Below the pieces are notes generated by a model. The model worked only from the letters and a program-made list of their open reading frames with translations, was not told the origin of the DNA and searched no databases. Position numbers and translations under genes: made by a program. Below, in pieces: positions 30,450 to 43,624 of a stretch of DNA of 64,000 bases; position 1 is the first letter of the stretch; every line of letters begins with the position of its first letter. The stretch spans positions 12,700,193 through 12,764,192 of the forward strand of contig NC_091012.1 in NCBI RefSeq assembly GCF_041146395.1, given 5' to 3'. This DNA comes from Eulemur rufifrons. Lineage: Eukaryota; Chordata; Mammalia; Primates; Lemuridae.

Positions 30450-31262
30450 TGACTTTTAAAAAAGACTAACAACCCAATACAAATTATGCAAATAACATGA
30501 ACAATATTTTCCAGAAAAAGAAAAATCAAGGGATCCTTTAATATATTACAAGATGCTCTGCTTCACTCCTAATAAGTGACACAAAAGAAAGTATTTTTGA
30601 CCCATAAATATTTCTGTAGGTTTAATAGTACACTCTGTTGGTGAGGCTGAAGAGGAACAGTCATCTTCGAGTATTACTGGTGGGAATATAAATTGATACT
30701 CTTTTAGAGGGAAAATTTCCAACATCTATCAAAATATAAAATTCTCACGCTCTTTCACCCAGCAATTTCTGGGAAGTTACCCTACAGATGTACTTGGGCA
30801 GGGTTATTTATGGCAGGATTTTTGGTAACAGTAAAATGTTAGAAAAACAACCCAAGAGTGAATACACAGGGGACTAGGTAAATAGAGCACCACACATGCA
30901 TACGATGGAATGTGTGCAGTTCTAGGAAGAATGGAGCCGATTCTCTGTGTAGTGGTGTTTAAAGATCTCCAAGTAGATTAAATTAATAATAAAGCAATGT
31001 GCAGAAGTGTGCATATTACACATTCTCTCTAAAAAATCAAGAGGGAAGAATAAAAATGCATTATTTTATTTTATATGCATTAATATATAATAGAAGCCCG
31101 TAAACAATGACAGTGCTTTTGAGGGGTGGTGGGGAGGGCGCACAAGGTAGAGGTGGGTAAAGGGAACAGGAGATCAATTTCTCGATGTTTTCCTTTTCAT
31201 GTATTATATTTTAAACTATGTCAATATGTTACCTATTCACAAATACGTATACATACATTTTT
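30450..31262 (+). mobile_element. Old L1 3' end, plus strand
   Basis: Sense L1 tail landmarks are 'tactggtgggaatataaatt', 'cacccagcaatttctgggaa' and a 3'UTR ending in 'tgttacctattcacaaat' plus an A-rich end. It is degraded and non-coding. Confidence 0.65.
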
Positions 31263-31559
31263 TAAAAATAACAGGTTAAAGAAGTTTCTCTAGATCACAG
31301 CTGGTGGACTCCAGACCTTGAGTGGACCTACCCTGTGCCACGAAACCTCTCTGAAGATAGAACACTTTGTAGCTAAAAGCTGATTTGTCCCTGTTCCTTC
31401 CCTCAGGATGATAAAATAGTACAGAGAAGTATTGATGATAAGAGCTGCTGTCTACAGATGTAAGGTGGTGTCTGCAGAGCACACAGTGTATTCTGGGGAC
31501 TGGGCCCAGCAGTTGGTGTCACGTCATAAACTCCATGACAGTATTATAATGCCCGTTTC
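31263..31559. other. Unassigned intergenic DNA
   Basis: Nothing recognised. Confidence 0.3.
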
Positions 31560-31660
31560 ACAGAGGAATCTGCAGAGGCAGAGAGAGGTGGAGAGACCAC
31601 CCCACGCTCACACAGGCGGTGGTCACAGAGCTGGGGCTCACACCCAACTCCGCCTCACTC
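31560..31660 (-). mobile_element. MIR-type SINE fragment, minus strand
   Basis: The text 'cagaggaatctgcagaggc', then 'cagagctggggctcacacc', fits the antisense MIR core. Confidence 0.5.
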
Positions 31661-34221
31661 CAAGGCCAAGGCCTCCTGCAGGCTGTCATGATGCTACAGC
31701 AGAGCTCCACCATCCCCCAGGGCATGTGGTTGGCCCCAGGGATGACAAGCCATGTTACAGGGAAACAGTTAATCCCACGGGTTTGCTGTGCTGTGTTGAC
31801 AGTTTATCTGCAGAGCAGCTGGCATCAGACAGATGCTGGGGTTTGGAGATCCAGGATCAGCCATCAGCAAAGCTGAAAATGAAACCCAGCCCTCGCTGTA
31901 GACCGTCACGCATCCCCATACCACGCACACATCTCCAAGGGTTCAGGGCAGCACTTGCTGTCCCCCTGCCAGTCCCCGACCCGGTGACCACCATGAGCCA
32001 AGCCAGCATGGTCTCCTGTCCTGCTTGGGGGAATTGGCCATCTCCTCCCCTAAGAGACAGACAGAATGCCCAGCGAACCACCAGGCCATTGGTTAAAACA
32101 GGCCAGTGTGGCTCTCAGCGACTCCCTCCCCTGGAGGACAGGGCTGGCCACTCTTCTCCCTGCCTGCGGTGTTTTCTCCATTCTCAGGTTTTGCTAGTGA
32201 CTGCATCTGCATTAAAATGCTTCCCTTCCATTGACTTAAAATACTTATCCTTCAAGTCCCTGCAAATGACAGCAATTCCACAAATCTATTTTATTCTAAT
32301 TTAAACCAAACAATGATCCTTTCAACCTAATACATTTTCTTTATATCCTTTTTATCTCCTTCATCTCTTGATCTCTCACATTTGCCTTAACTTGCTCCCT
32401 TGAGAACTCCCCCAGGCACCCATATTTAAGTCATCACTTTGCCCTAAACCATGGGTGCTGGAAAGTGAGTATCTGTCACTGGAAAGTTAATATGTGGATT
32501 AATAACATGAGTGTCCGACTGTGTCTTCGTGGGACATTCTCCGGGTTTGTCGTCTATTCACTCTGAGCCACGGGACAACAGTACGTGGGAGGGGAATAAT
32601 TTTGAGTCCAAAGTACCTTGAAACATGCCTCATTACACCTCCAGAGTAGCAGCCTTCTAGCAGGGAGTGGAGGGTGAGTATTTTAAACCATTTTTAGTTC
32701 ATTTAATGGTATAATATAATCAACAAATAAACCACTATATCTTAACTTCTGTTCAAGATACTAGTCTAGTTTTCCGACAAAGGAAACCAAGGCGTGTAAG
32801 ACCCTGATGGGTTTGTCTGGAAATGTGGAATCTGCTTGAGTGCCACACGCACGGGCAACAAGGAATGGAAACAAGCCTCGCTCAACTCCAGGATCATCGT
32901 CCTGGTGAACAGCGTGAGCCTGGCTCAGAGGCAGGAGCGAGGACTTTACCAGAGCCAAGATTCCTGCCAGCCCTCAAAGGACTTGGCGGGGTGAGTGAGG
33001 AAGGGAGAGGGCGCTTCAGACAAGGAGGGTGTCTTGAGTCCAGGTAGAAAATGGGATGGAGGAGCTGTGTCTGGAAGAACCTACAGCTACCAGAGTGTGT
33101 TTCCAGAGCAGAAAGCTGAGCACAGCTGATCTGAGATGTCCTCTGGGGTCACGCTGCACAGAGCCTTGGATGCCCAGCCCAGGACTGGGAGCTCTTCAGA
33201 GAATGTGGGCAAGACCTATCTTAGATGAGAAAACCCAATACAGAGGACTGTGTCCAATAAGTTCTGAATAAATGGTAATAAGTTAGACATTTTCTGGTTG
33301 GAGTATCCCTTTCCTTTGCAAAACACCAAGGGATGGAAAATAATGTTAATATATATTTAGTATTTCCTTATCCATGGATAAAGGAGTTATGGAGGGACAT
33401 GCAAGAAATCCATGAAGTCTGAGAAGGGACAGTCAAGGAGTTGGGGATTCGGCGGGTGGAGGGGCGAGGTCGGGGAGTCTCCCCACAGCTTTCTTGGTGA
33501 TGTGTGTTTTTTGAATCAAGTGAATACATATTTCAAAAATAAAATTTCATGCAGTGAGCATGAGGAGGCCACAATGGCACATTAGTGAGTTCTGTGGGCT
33601 TCCTGGAAGGGGGGTGGTCATGGGAGGTTGGCACCAGGGGGCCGGGGGGCAGGGGTGACTGACAGAAAGTGCAGTTTCCGAGGTCGCCTGGCTTCAGCCT
33701 TTGTTCCGGACTCCTGTAGGAATCCCCGCTGGAATTTAGAGTTATCTTGGCTCACTGTCTGCAAGAGAGATTGCAGGTGGGTGCATTAGCCTGGCTTCTA
33801 TCCCATGTCGTAGGTGGTGTTTTGAGGTTGTATTTGAAGGAATGTTAGCAGAATCCCATCCCAGAAAGGCCACTTCCTCCTGAGTGGTCCATCCAGTCTG
33901 TGACTCACCTTCTGGGTGCATCTCATATGTACTTCACCTCCTTCTACCCCACGGCCCCTGTTCATCTGGCTTTCCCCGGCCATCCCCTCTCCTTCCTCCC
34001 ACCCTCTCCCAACCTCCTCCTCCCCTGCCCCAGCAGCTGTGGCAGCTCCTCAGAGGCGGGCCTGCTCTTCCTCCTTGTGCAAAATGCAGCAACCATGTGC
34101 AAATGTGCTTGATGAACTGAAACTCCAAGAAGCTCCCTAAATTCATGTTTTCTCACTGCAGCTTCTGTGGCATGCAAATTATACAGGAAGGAGCTGACTT
34201 TCTGACATCAAGGAAATCAAC
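31661..34221. other. Unassigned intergenic DNA, includes a long chance-like open frame
   Basis: A 290-codon plus-strand frame spans 31432-32304 and overlaps the MIR fragment. It is rich in P, R, S and H and has no recognisable domain. I treat it as non-coding. No repeat family is clear in the rest of the stretch. Confidence 0.35.
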
Positions 34222-34380
34222 TCTATATTTAAGTACAACAAATTCTATATTTAAGTACAATTCTATAGTTAAGTGCAAATTCTATATTTAAGCAATTTCT
34301 ATATTTAAGAATTTAACACAAATTATCTAAGCAAAACAGTTCTGTATTTAAATATGAATTCTATATTTAAGTAAAATTGT
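34222..34380. repeat. AT-rich imperfect tandem array, about 19-bp unit
   Basis: The motif tctatatttaag recurs with starts at 34222, 34244, 34262, 34281, 34298, 34341 and 34360. Spacing is 17-22 bp, with one gap of 43 bp that would hold a decayed unit. Units read roughly attctatatttaagtaca. Confidence 0.9.
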
Positions 34381-34639
34381 ATTTGTAAATGAAGTTTTCC
34401 CTTTGTCCCCTCAATGACTCTAATAGGAAAGTCTGGAGACATCTACAAAACACAACAGTGAAAACCGCTGCCCAAATGGACCTGTTGTGTGTGTGGATGT
34501 AGTTCAGCAAGATACCAAGCCAAGTGCAGTCGTGTAACTTTGTCCCTGAGATTATGCTGTGCCTGGGCAGGGAGTGGGACCGTCACAGCACAGCACCAGC
34601 CAGGCCTCCATCTCCATGAGGCTTCACAGATTGTTTTGT

Positions 34640-35165
34640 AAACAGCTTCTCTGTTCCTTTACGAAGTTCAGCATACTTTTACTGCGTGACCCAACAATTC
34701 CACTCCTACGTAGTTACCTAAGATAAATGAAACAATATCCACAAGGCCAGGTGATTATTTAATCATAACAGCCCCAAACTGGAAACAACCTAAATGTTCA
34801 TCACTAGGCGAATGGACAAATTGCAGTGTATTCATATTGTGAAGTGTTACTCAGCATTAAAATGAACAAACTCCTTAAATACTTGACAACCTGGATGGGT
34901 TTGAGACACATGCAGAATGGATGAGAGGCCTCCTCCTCTATGAAGTTCAGGGACAGGCCAAGCTGACTGGTAGTGACAGAAATCTGAGCAGTGGTGGCCT
35001 GGGTGTGGGTTTGGCATTGACAGAGAATGGGAATGAGAGAACTCTCTGGGTGATGGAAAAGTGCCCTATTTGTACATGATTTGGGTTCTATGGATGTACG
35101 CACTTACCCAAACTCATTTTAGCACTTAATGTCTGTAAATTATACCTCAACGCTTTGTTTAATCA
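34640..35165 (+). mobile_element. Old L1 3' end, plus strand
   Basis: Landmarks are 'tgacccaacaattccactcc', 'caacctaaatgttcatcact' and 'gtgttactcagcattaaaat'. It ends with 'ctgtaaattatacctcaacg', the usual tail of older L1 families. It is non-coding. Confidence 0.75.
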
Positions 35166-35402
35166 TTTTTTCATCATTTCCATCACATATTTCACAAACC
35201 TAAGGAATGGTATCTTTTGACAACCAGAAAACAAAACAAAACAACACGGCCAAAACTGTAGCAAATAGGCCAGGTGCCTTGTGCAGGGATACAAGCTGGG
35301 TGACGCTGAATAGCCTGCTGACCTCTCTGAGGCCAGCGTCTTTCTATGTCCAATGGTGACAGACTCTACTAGTCAGGGGGAGTGTAATCAGTGAAGGCAG
35401 CA

Positions 35403-35855
35403 TCAGCGTCCTAGGGCTGCAGTAACAAAGTAACACAGATCAGGTGGCTTAGAACTACAGAAATTTGTTCTTTCATGGATCTGGAAGCTAGAAGTCCAAA
35501 ACCAAGGTGTCGGTAGGGCCATGCTCTGAGACTTTGGGTAGAAACTTCCTTGCCTCTTCCAGGTTCTCATGGTGGCCAGGGACCCCTGGTTCCCCCTGGC
35601 TTGTTGACACGTCTCTGTAGTCTGTCCCACCGTCTTCACATGGTGTCCCCTGTGTGTCTCTGTCTTCACATGGTGTTTTCTTCTCTCTATAAGCAGTTAT
35701 ACTGGATTAGAGCCCACTCTACTCCAGTGTGACCTCATCCTATCTAATGACATCTGCAATGACCCTATTTCCAGATGAGGTTCTATTCACAGTATCAGAT
35801 TCAGCACTTGAACATATCTTTTTGGGAGACACAGTTCAGCCCAAAGACAATATAA
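35403..35855 (-). mobile_element. MLT1-type LTR, minus strand
   Basis: The segment begins 'cgtcctagggctgcagtaac' and carries 'ctagaagtccaaaaccaagg' and 'gacacagttcagcccaaaga'. This is the antisense order of an MLT1-type LTR. Confidence 0.85.
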
Positions 35856-36076
35856 TCAGGGGCCTGGAAATTCAGTGTCAGTGAGACTGAGTCATCAAGT
35901 TATTATTTTGCTAATGTTTGTGATGCTAATATTAAAGAACATGCAAAATGGGTAAAGTATCTGATAGGAAGTCTTATGTCATACAATTGCTAAGATAAAA
36001 ATTCTAATTTTCCCCAAAAAGGTGACAAGAACACCTGTTACCAGCCAAATCAAATTGCCAGTCTAAAGCAGTTTAA

Positions 36077-36216
36077 AGGCCGGTGGCAGTGGTACTCGTC
36101 TGTAATCCCAGCAGTTTGGGAAACTGAAGTGGGAGAATCACTTGAGCCCAGGCTGTGCAACATAGCGAGACCCCCATCTCTACAACAAAATTATAAATAA
36201 ATAAATAAATAAATAA
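36077..36216 (+). mobile_element. Alu monomer (FLAM/AluJ-like), plus strand
   Basis: Only a left monomer is present ('tctgtaatcccagcagtttg'). It ends in a (AAAT)n tail. Near-matching flanks aaagcagtttaa (36065-36076) and aaagcaagttaa (36220-36231) look like a target-site duplication. Confidence 0.88.
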
Positions 36217-39200
36217 TACAAAGCAAGTTAACCTAAGCAAGCCATGGGGTTTAGGTGTGTCTGGGCATGCCCTGCTCACGGTGGGACGGACTGACACAGC
36301 ATACCTCTCCAGAGCTGCTGTGACTCCTGGGAGACCTCATTTTCTAAGAGCATAAACAGCCAAATGCAAACTGAACTGGTAACAAACACTCTGCAGGGAG
36401 CTGCCTGCCCACACCACTGGCCCCTGCCTGTGGGTACACAGCTGGGTCTCAGGAAAAAGAAAGCGTAAGTGAAAACTGCAAGAGCTGTTCCAACAAAGAG
36501 TTTGTAAAACCCAGGGACACAAAGTGTACTGCTTTGGAGTCCCTCAAGCAGAGCAGAGCATGAAATGAAGGAGCACCACACTCAGCCAAGGACTAGTTCA
36601 GGGTGGCCCCTGGGGCCTGGGGCTGTGCTGGGGGGAGTTGGGAATGGCTTTCTGTGGCTCATAGCCCACGCTGGCAGCCTCAGAGTCTCTGACAAAGGGC
36701 TGCGATCTAAGGTCCACAGCTTCTACAGCTTTACCAGACCCCGCTCAGCAAGAGGGTGCCCATGACTCCCATAAATATCCAATCCTGCTTCCAGGAGAGC
36801 CCCTGTCCAAACGGGCAGTGGGAGGTGGGCTTCCTGCTGCCCATAGAAACCCAGGATTTGGAATCTCTCTGCCCACCTACAACAGTTCCACGCGAGCCCC
36901 ACAGCGCCACTCAGCCCTGAACCGCCAGAGCTTGCGGACCCCTCTCTCAGCAGCCACTGCTGGCCCTTCCATTCCTCCCAGAAATTTTACATACCTGAGG
37001 AATTGCAGGTTTCTCCAGAAAAAATATATGGTTTTTACAGGACACTTCTTAAGGGCTCAATGTTATTCATTTCCTTCTATCCTGTACCTCACCTAGACCC
37101 TGAGGATTTATAAGTATACAGAGTGTGGATGCAGAGACGGATGAAGGGTGACAGGGATGATGAGTGGATGGAAGGAACAGACGGAAGGAAGTAGAGAATG
37201 AGTGAAACCATGGATGGGTGAGTGCGGCCAAGTAGGATTTTCCTCTTTCTGTAAATTCCTCCCAGTCTATGATTCTGATTTGGAAGAATTACAAGTAAAA
37301 ATGGCCTAAGTTATGCAGATCTCTGAGAGGTTTTATACTTTGCCTAAGGTCACAAGTTTATAAGTGGCAGCCTCAGAATCTGAACTCAGATTTGTCTAGT
37401 TTCATGAGTACAACAGAGTGACCCCTGGGATCAGATATATATTAAAATTATATGCACACGGGTTCTTCAACATTAGAATAAAGCTTTACAAGGACAAAAT
37501 CCTATCTCATTTGTGGAGCACCTGTTTTGTTCAGAAGTGGACACAACAGCGTGGCAGAATTATCAGGCGGTGGGTGACGTGCTACCACGTAGCATAAGGA
37601 TATCGTCTGAATTCCAAGCAGAGTGATTGACAAAAACTAGCAGGAGAGAGTTCACCAGAAATTTCAGGATTTACTGTCTAACTCTCCTGTAGGCAAATTC
37701 GTGAGATGTGTAATCACAGGCGCTACCTCCCAGGAAACTGTGAAAGTCAGTTTTGCACCGCCATTTTGTGCTTAATGGACTTTGTCTCCCATAATTCAGG
37801 AAAATGCCTTTTGTGTGCTAACTGCTATTGAGAATGTTTGTCTGACAAAAGGCCTCATGATTCAGGCAGCGCAGCCTGTCTCCCATGCTTCCCCCTCAAG
37901 AAGTGGCCGTAAGTACAGATTCATGGCTGGGTACCAAGGAGCGGTGAGGTCCACCCATCTTGTTCAGGACTGTGCTAATCTGCTTAAACTGGTTTTCAAA
38001 AGCTGGGTTAATCACCCAAATGATGCTGTCAATTTGCCTTTAAAACCCCGTTTCAAAGAGGGAGATCAAATGACCGGGTCATGTCACCCCTCCATGGGTT
38101 AGAGGCACCATCAGTGGCCCGTGCAGCACTTCCTGCTTCAATGGGGGCCGCCCTCTGCCCTCCTACAGCTGGTGTCAGCATGGAGTGTGGGAACTTCATT
38201 TGTCTACAACCTGGATGTTTTGCACCCACAGGGGCCTGGTGGGCCCTTCCTCGGGGGCAGGTCAGCTGGGCTCGGTTCAGTCTGTTCCGTGCAACCAGTG
38301 GGCCACCTGAGACATGCTCTTCTCCTGCAAAGGTCAGGAGAGCAGGAGAGGCAAAGAGAGTCATTTGGTGTCCTTACACCCTCGTGGACTAGGCCCTTGG
38401 TCACTTCTGTCCAGTGACGATGAGACCAGTCCAAGGAGGGAATGAGGACTTGGGGCCAGCCATCCTGTCCACCCCCAAGCCCAAACTCTAGACCCTTTAC
38501 AACAGAAGTGCCCCGGGAGGGGCAGACTTAGTGTGTCAGAATGAAAGGTAGTGACATCCCAGACCACTGCGGCAGCGATGAACCCTTGGAAGACTCTTCA
38601 CTGAGGCAAGCACCAGCTTGTGAAAGCTGAGCTTGCTGGCACTTGATTCTGCGTTATCAAACCACTCATAGAACCACTTCTTTGGTCCTCAAAACTTCTA
38701 GTTTGGTCCCATTACCCGACTATACTACAGCTCTGAGACCCTGGGCCTGGTGACCTCATTCAAGACGTGACACCTACTGGGCAGCACCTGGTGCATCTCA
38801 GGCACTGTGCTCCGGTGCACTCAGAGCCCAGCCCAGCCTGCACCACTCCAGAGCCCACAGTGCCAAGCTCTTCTTAGCAGGCACCCTGCGGCCTGATCCA
38901 CTGACCCTGGCCCCATCCGTGCCTGGACCACCTGTGACTCTTGGAAATAAAAAGAAATCTCTTCTCCATCAGAAATGGAAACACCAATACCTGAGCTCAG
39001 CTGGAATCCATGAACACATAATAAAATGTTGCTTTGGCTATTCTCCCCAGTAATTTTGACAATTAAGCATAGAAACCACCAGAAAAGTAAATAGGGAGGG
39101 CGCATCTTCTTTTTTCTTATTCTTTTTCTTTTTCTTTTTTTTTTCTTTCTCCACAGAAGCATCTACTTGTTCAGACCAGTGGGTCACCAGGACAGGCAGG

Positions 39201-40359
39201 GGATGAGTCACAGCTAACTTCACAAGCTCAGCTAACCCTTTAGAAAGTCTCCAGTTAAAACCAGCCGAGCAGTTTAGAAAGCCTTCTCAAAGGAAGGTTT
39301 GTAACAAGGCTGGCAAGGAAGCGTGTGCTTAGACCCATCTCCCCGCCCAGCTCCCGGGGGCAGCCTCTCAGGGGTGGTGGCAGCTGCCAGCCCCCTGTAT
39401 GAGCCCCACATCTTCTTTTGTCTTCAACAGATCGCCCCTGGAGGAGGGCAGGAGGCCCAGATGTTTGAGAATCATGGGGGATACATGGCAGCCTCACATT
39501 CTCCTTCTAATGAGAACAGCTCGCCAACACCTCTCCCGGAGGAAACCCAACTTTTCTAACGTTCCTCCAGGCCCAGGCGCCCACCAGCCTCTTCTTTTCC
39601 CCAGAGCATTCAATCGCTGTCAACAGAGCCAGACAGGAATGGAAACAGTAGAGAGACTCTCTTTTGTTTGGCTGGGACACTTGAGCATATTCTCATGGAT
39701 CTTTCAAAGGAATCCAATTATCCAATCATTCGTGGGAGCAATTAAAATGTGGAAGGGCACATCCTGCCTGAAGCCCCAAGTCTGTCTTTCCAAATCACAT
39801 GGGCAATCGATTTAGACCTAAGCAAATGCCACATAACCCCGTAAGGGTGGGATGTGCCCTGTGCAGTTTAAAACCAATAGCACCAGGCACTAAGGTTTGA
39901 GCTGGTGGATCAGCTTTGCTGGGATTGTACTCTTCTAAAGGAAATTTTAAAAAATGTATTCCTACTTGCAAGTTCAGGAGCAAGGGGTGCGAGCCTGCCC
40001 AGGGTTATGCTAGACTCTTGGGAGTGGAGCACAGCAGAGATGCTAAAACAACAGCTGAAGACTCGTGGATCCCTAGGAGTGAGTGTCAGTTCCTATGATG
40101 GTTGGTGTTCCTGAATACCGAAGGTGATCTCACTCTGAGCTGCTCCTGGGGTCATGCGGGTCTCTCCAGTGTAGACAATCCCCTTCCTAAAATGGGAAAG
40201 ATGGTTGTTTGCACAGAGAGTGCTGTAGACCCCATACTGTAAGTTGTCTGTCCCTCCAGGAAGCCCAGGAATAGGGCAGATTCTCCGCCTGAGCTGGAAT
40301 TACCTTGGGCCTAAGACACAGAGATGGAAGGTGGAAGCCCCAGCACGGCCGGTTATTCT
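36217..40359. other. Unassigned intergenic DNA
   Basis: No gene is supported. A MIR-like remnant lies at about 37325-37390 ('gcctaaggtcacaagttta'). A pyrimidine-rich tract lies at 39109-39153. Frames of up to 138 codons (for example 39399-39815) have no recognisable domain. Confidence 0.35.
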
Positions 40360-40512
40360 GGTGACCTCAGAACAATCACTCACCTCTCTGTAAAGGTGAC
40401 ACAGAGGACGCCATCTACCTCATCCAAGTGCTGCAAGGGTTAAATGAGACGGGACATGCACAGCATTTAATATGTACCAGGCACACAATAGGCCCTTAAT
40501 AAGTGATAGGCA
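40360..40512 (+). mobile_element. MIR-type SINE, plus strand
   Basis: Landmarks are 'gggttaaatgagacgggaca' and 'aggcacacaataggccctta', the 3' half of a MIR. Confidence 0.65.
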
Positions 40513-40542
40513 CCAAGTGTATTGCATAAAACCTCAGTTTTC

Positions 40543-42390
40543 TTTTTTTTTTATTTTGTTTTTAATTGACATATAATAATTATACATATTTATGGGATAC
40601 AGTGTGATGTTTTGATACCTGTATACACCATGTAATGATCAAATTAGGGGATTTGGCATGTCCATCATCACACACATTTATTAATTTTTGAGATGAAAAC
40701 ATTAAAAATTCTCTCTTCTACCTATATTAAAATTATAAATACTAACTATTAGTGAAAGTCAACCTACTGTGCATAGAACACTCTATTGTGCACTAGAACA
40801 TATTCCATCCATCAAACTGTAATTTTGTACCTATTGAGCAATCTCTCCCCATCTCTCTCCCCTACCCTCCCTAACATCTAGTAACCGCTATTCTACTCTC
40901 TACTTCTATGAGATCAGATTTTTTAGATTCCATATATGAGTGAGAACATACAATATTTATCTTTTGGTGCTTGGCTATTTTATTTAACGTCATGCTCTCC
41001 AGGTTCATTCATATTGCTGCAATTAGTCAATTTATGGCTGAATAGTATTCCTTTGTGTTTAAATACCACATTTTCTTTATCCATTCATCCACTGATGAAC
41101 ACTTAGGTTGCTTCCATTTCTTAACTATTATGAATAGTGCTGCAGTAAATGTATGAGTGGAGATTTTTTCAACTTTATTAATTTCATTTCCTTTGGATAT
41201 ATACCCAGCATTGGGATTCCTGGATAATATGATAGTTCTATTTTTAATTTTTAGGGGAGCTTTCATACTGTTTTTACTAATAGCTGTAAAAATGTACATT
41301 CCCACTGACAGTGTAAAAAATTTCCCATTTATCCATATTCACACAACTTTTTTGTCCTATTGATTATAGCTATTCTAATTGGGGTAAGGTGATATTTCAT
41401 TATGATTTTGGTTTGCATTTCCTTGATATTTTGTGATGTGTCCTGAAAAACTACCTTTTCAATTAGTGTGCTTTATTTTTCATTTCCATGTCTAATTTAT
41501 TTGGCTATGACTTCCAGTACTATGCTGCATAGAAGTGTTAAAATCAGGCATCCTTGTCTTGTTCTTGATTTGATAGGAAAGGATTTCATTTTTTACCACT
41601 TTGTATGATTCTAGTTGTGGATTTTTCCATACATGTTCTTTCTTAAGTTGAAGTAGTTCTTGTCTACATCTAGTTGTTGCATGATTTTAACATGAAAGCA
41701 TGTTGAATTTTGTCAAAATCTTTTTTTCTGTATCAATTGAGATAATCATGTCTGTTTTTTTCTCTGTTCAGTTAATGTGGTATATTTCATTGATAGGTTT
41801 TCATATTTTCAACCAACTTTGCATTTCAGTAATAAACGCTACTTAGTCAGAGTGTATAATCCTTTTGATATCCTGCAGATTTTGGCTTTATAGCATGCTA
41901 TTCAGGGTTTATTTATCATTATTCATAAGAGACATTGGTCTGTGGTTTCTTTCCTTGTAGTGACTTTATCTGGCATTGGTATCAGAGCAATGCTGACCTT
42001 AAGAAAATAAGTTAGGATGTGCTCAGTTCTATTCAACTTTTTCAAAGAATTTAAGAAAGATTGTTGTTAATTCTTTAAATGTTGGTAAAATTCAGCAGTA
42101 AAGCCATCTGGTCCTGTGCTTTCCTTTGTCGGAGAAATTGAGTAATGATTCAGTCTGCTTACTAGTTAGATACAGCTCTATTCTAATGTTCTGTTTCTCC
42201 ATGATTGACACCGGGCAGGCAGTGTGTTTCTAGAAATTTTCCATTTTATTGAGGTCATCAAGGTGATTACTGTTCAGTTGTTCATAGTACTCTCTTGCAA
42301 TCCTTTTTATTACTGTAAAATCAGTATTAATATATCTGTTTTTATTTCTGATTTTAGTTATGTGCATCCTCTCTCCTTTTTTTTTTTTTT
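40543..42390 (-). mobile_element. L1 3' end (L1MA-like), antisense
   Basis: It starts with a T-run and 'gacatataataattatacat', the reverse complement of an L1MA/L1P-type 3'UTR. ORF2 reverse complement follows ('caccgggcaggcagtgtgtt' and 'tctggtcctgtgctttcctt'). It is interrupted by small deletions and has no coding capacity. Confidence 0.8.
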
Positions 42391-42462
42391 GAATTCTCCC
42401 ACTTTTCATTTATTTTGACATTACTGATATTTCCATAAACTTGCAAGTGGAAGATAGCTGTT

Positions 42463-42550
42463 TTCTTCTTCTTCTTCTTCTTCCTCTTTTTCTTCCTCTT
42501 CCTCTTCCTCCTTTTCTTCTTCTTCTTCTTCCTCTTCTTCTTCTGCTTTT
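42463..42550. repeat. Pyrimidine (CTT/CCT)n tract
   Basis: On the minus strand this is a (GAA/GGA)n run just past the A-rich 3' end of the PPP1R2 retrocopy. It may be a mutated and expanded poly-A tail. Confidence 0.75.
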
Positions 42551-43272
42551 TTTTTACACTGGGCAGACTTCAGATCAGATTTTTTTTTAATAAATATAAT
42601 TCTAATGTAGCTATCCCAGCATTGCCTTTAAGCACCTGTCTTAACCTTCTGCTCTTGTTTCCTAGTCCTTTCCACACATACACACATAATCCTTTGCCTT
42701 TTAAAAGATCATGAAGAGTGTCATGACATTAGAAATTCTTTTCCAAACACATATTCTGTCATTTGATGCAATAATGAAATTCTCATTTTGACCATAAATG
42801 CCTATTAGTTCTTCTAATACATGAAGAAAATAGATTGAGTAGCAGCAGTACCATAGGTAGAAAATAGAGTTCAACAGCTTAATTTCTACACCTGATTTAT
42901 AGCTTGCCAATTAAGTTGCTATTATTAGTTTCTTTGACATCATTAGACTTTAGACAACAACTAAATAAGGGTTTTTTTGCAAGATGAGAGAACTGTGTAT
43001 AACTAGTGATATGATTGTTTACAGAAGTAAGCCTGAACATTTTTAAATTTAAAAACCTTAAATAGGCCCAGTTTTAAGAAAATACAATAATGTATACTAT
43101 GACAAATGTACATTATTCTTCTAACATAGTATGAATTATTTGGTTTCTTTTCTGAAATAAAATGCAGGAAAGTCTTGTGTATCTTGGTTTAGTGATGGCT
43201 TCATTTCTAGTCAATTATTTATAATTCAATTTTTATCAGTACCAAAAGAATCCATTACATGAACAGGTTTGT

Positions 43273-43289
43273 AAAATAATTTCTGTATA
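43273..43289. repeat. Left target-site duplication of the Alu in the PPP1R2 retrocopy
   Basis: The 17-mer aaaataatttctgtata pairs with 43625-43641 (one C/T difference). Confidence 0.88.
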
Positions 43290-43624
43290 TCACACCTGTA
43301 ATCCTAGCACTCTGGGAGGCCGAGGCGGGTGGATCATTTGAGCTCAGGAGTTCGAGACCAGTCTGAGCAAGAGCGAGACCCCATCTCTATTAAAAATAGA
43401 AAGAAATTAGCTGAACAACTAAAGTATATAGAAAAAATTAGCTGGGCATGGTGGTGCATGCCTGTAATCCCAGCTACTCAGGAGGCTGATGCAGGAGGAT
43501 CACTTGAGCCCAGGAGTTTGAGGTTGCTGTGAGCCAGGCTGATGCCACGGCACTCTAGCCTGGGTAACAGAGTGAGACTCTGTCTCAAAATAAAATAAAA
43601 TAAAATAAAATAATAAAATAAAAT
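43290..43624 (+). mobile_element. Strepsirrhine-type Alu, plus strand, slightly 5'-truncated
   Basis: It begins at 'tcacacctgtaatcctagc', so about 17 bases of the usual start are missing. The left monomer has 'agcactctgggaggccgagg', and the linker has 'aattagctgaacaactaaag'. It ends in (AAAAT)n. Target-site duplications are at 43273-43289 and 43625-43641. Confidence 0.95.

Noticed and set aside
39399..39815. Possible exon preceded by a splice acceptor-like 'tcttttgtcttcaacag'
   Set aside because: One acceptor-like motif is expected by chance. I found no matching donor, no second exon and no protein family match.
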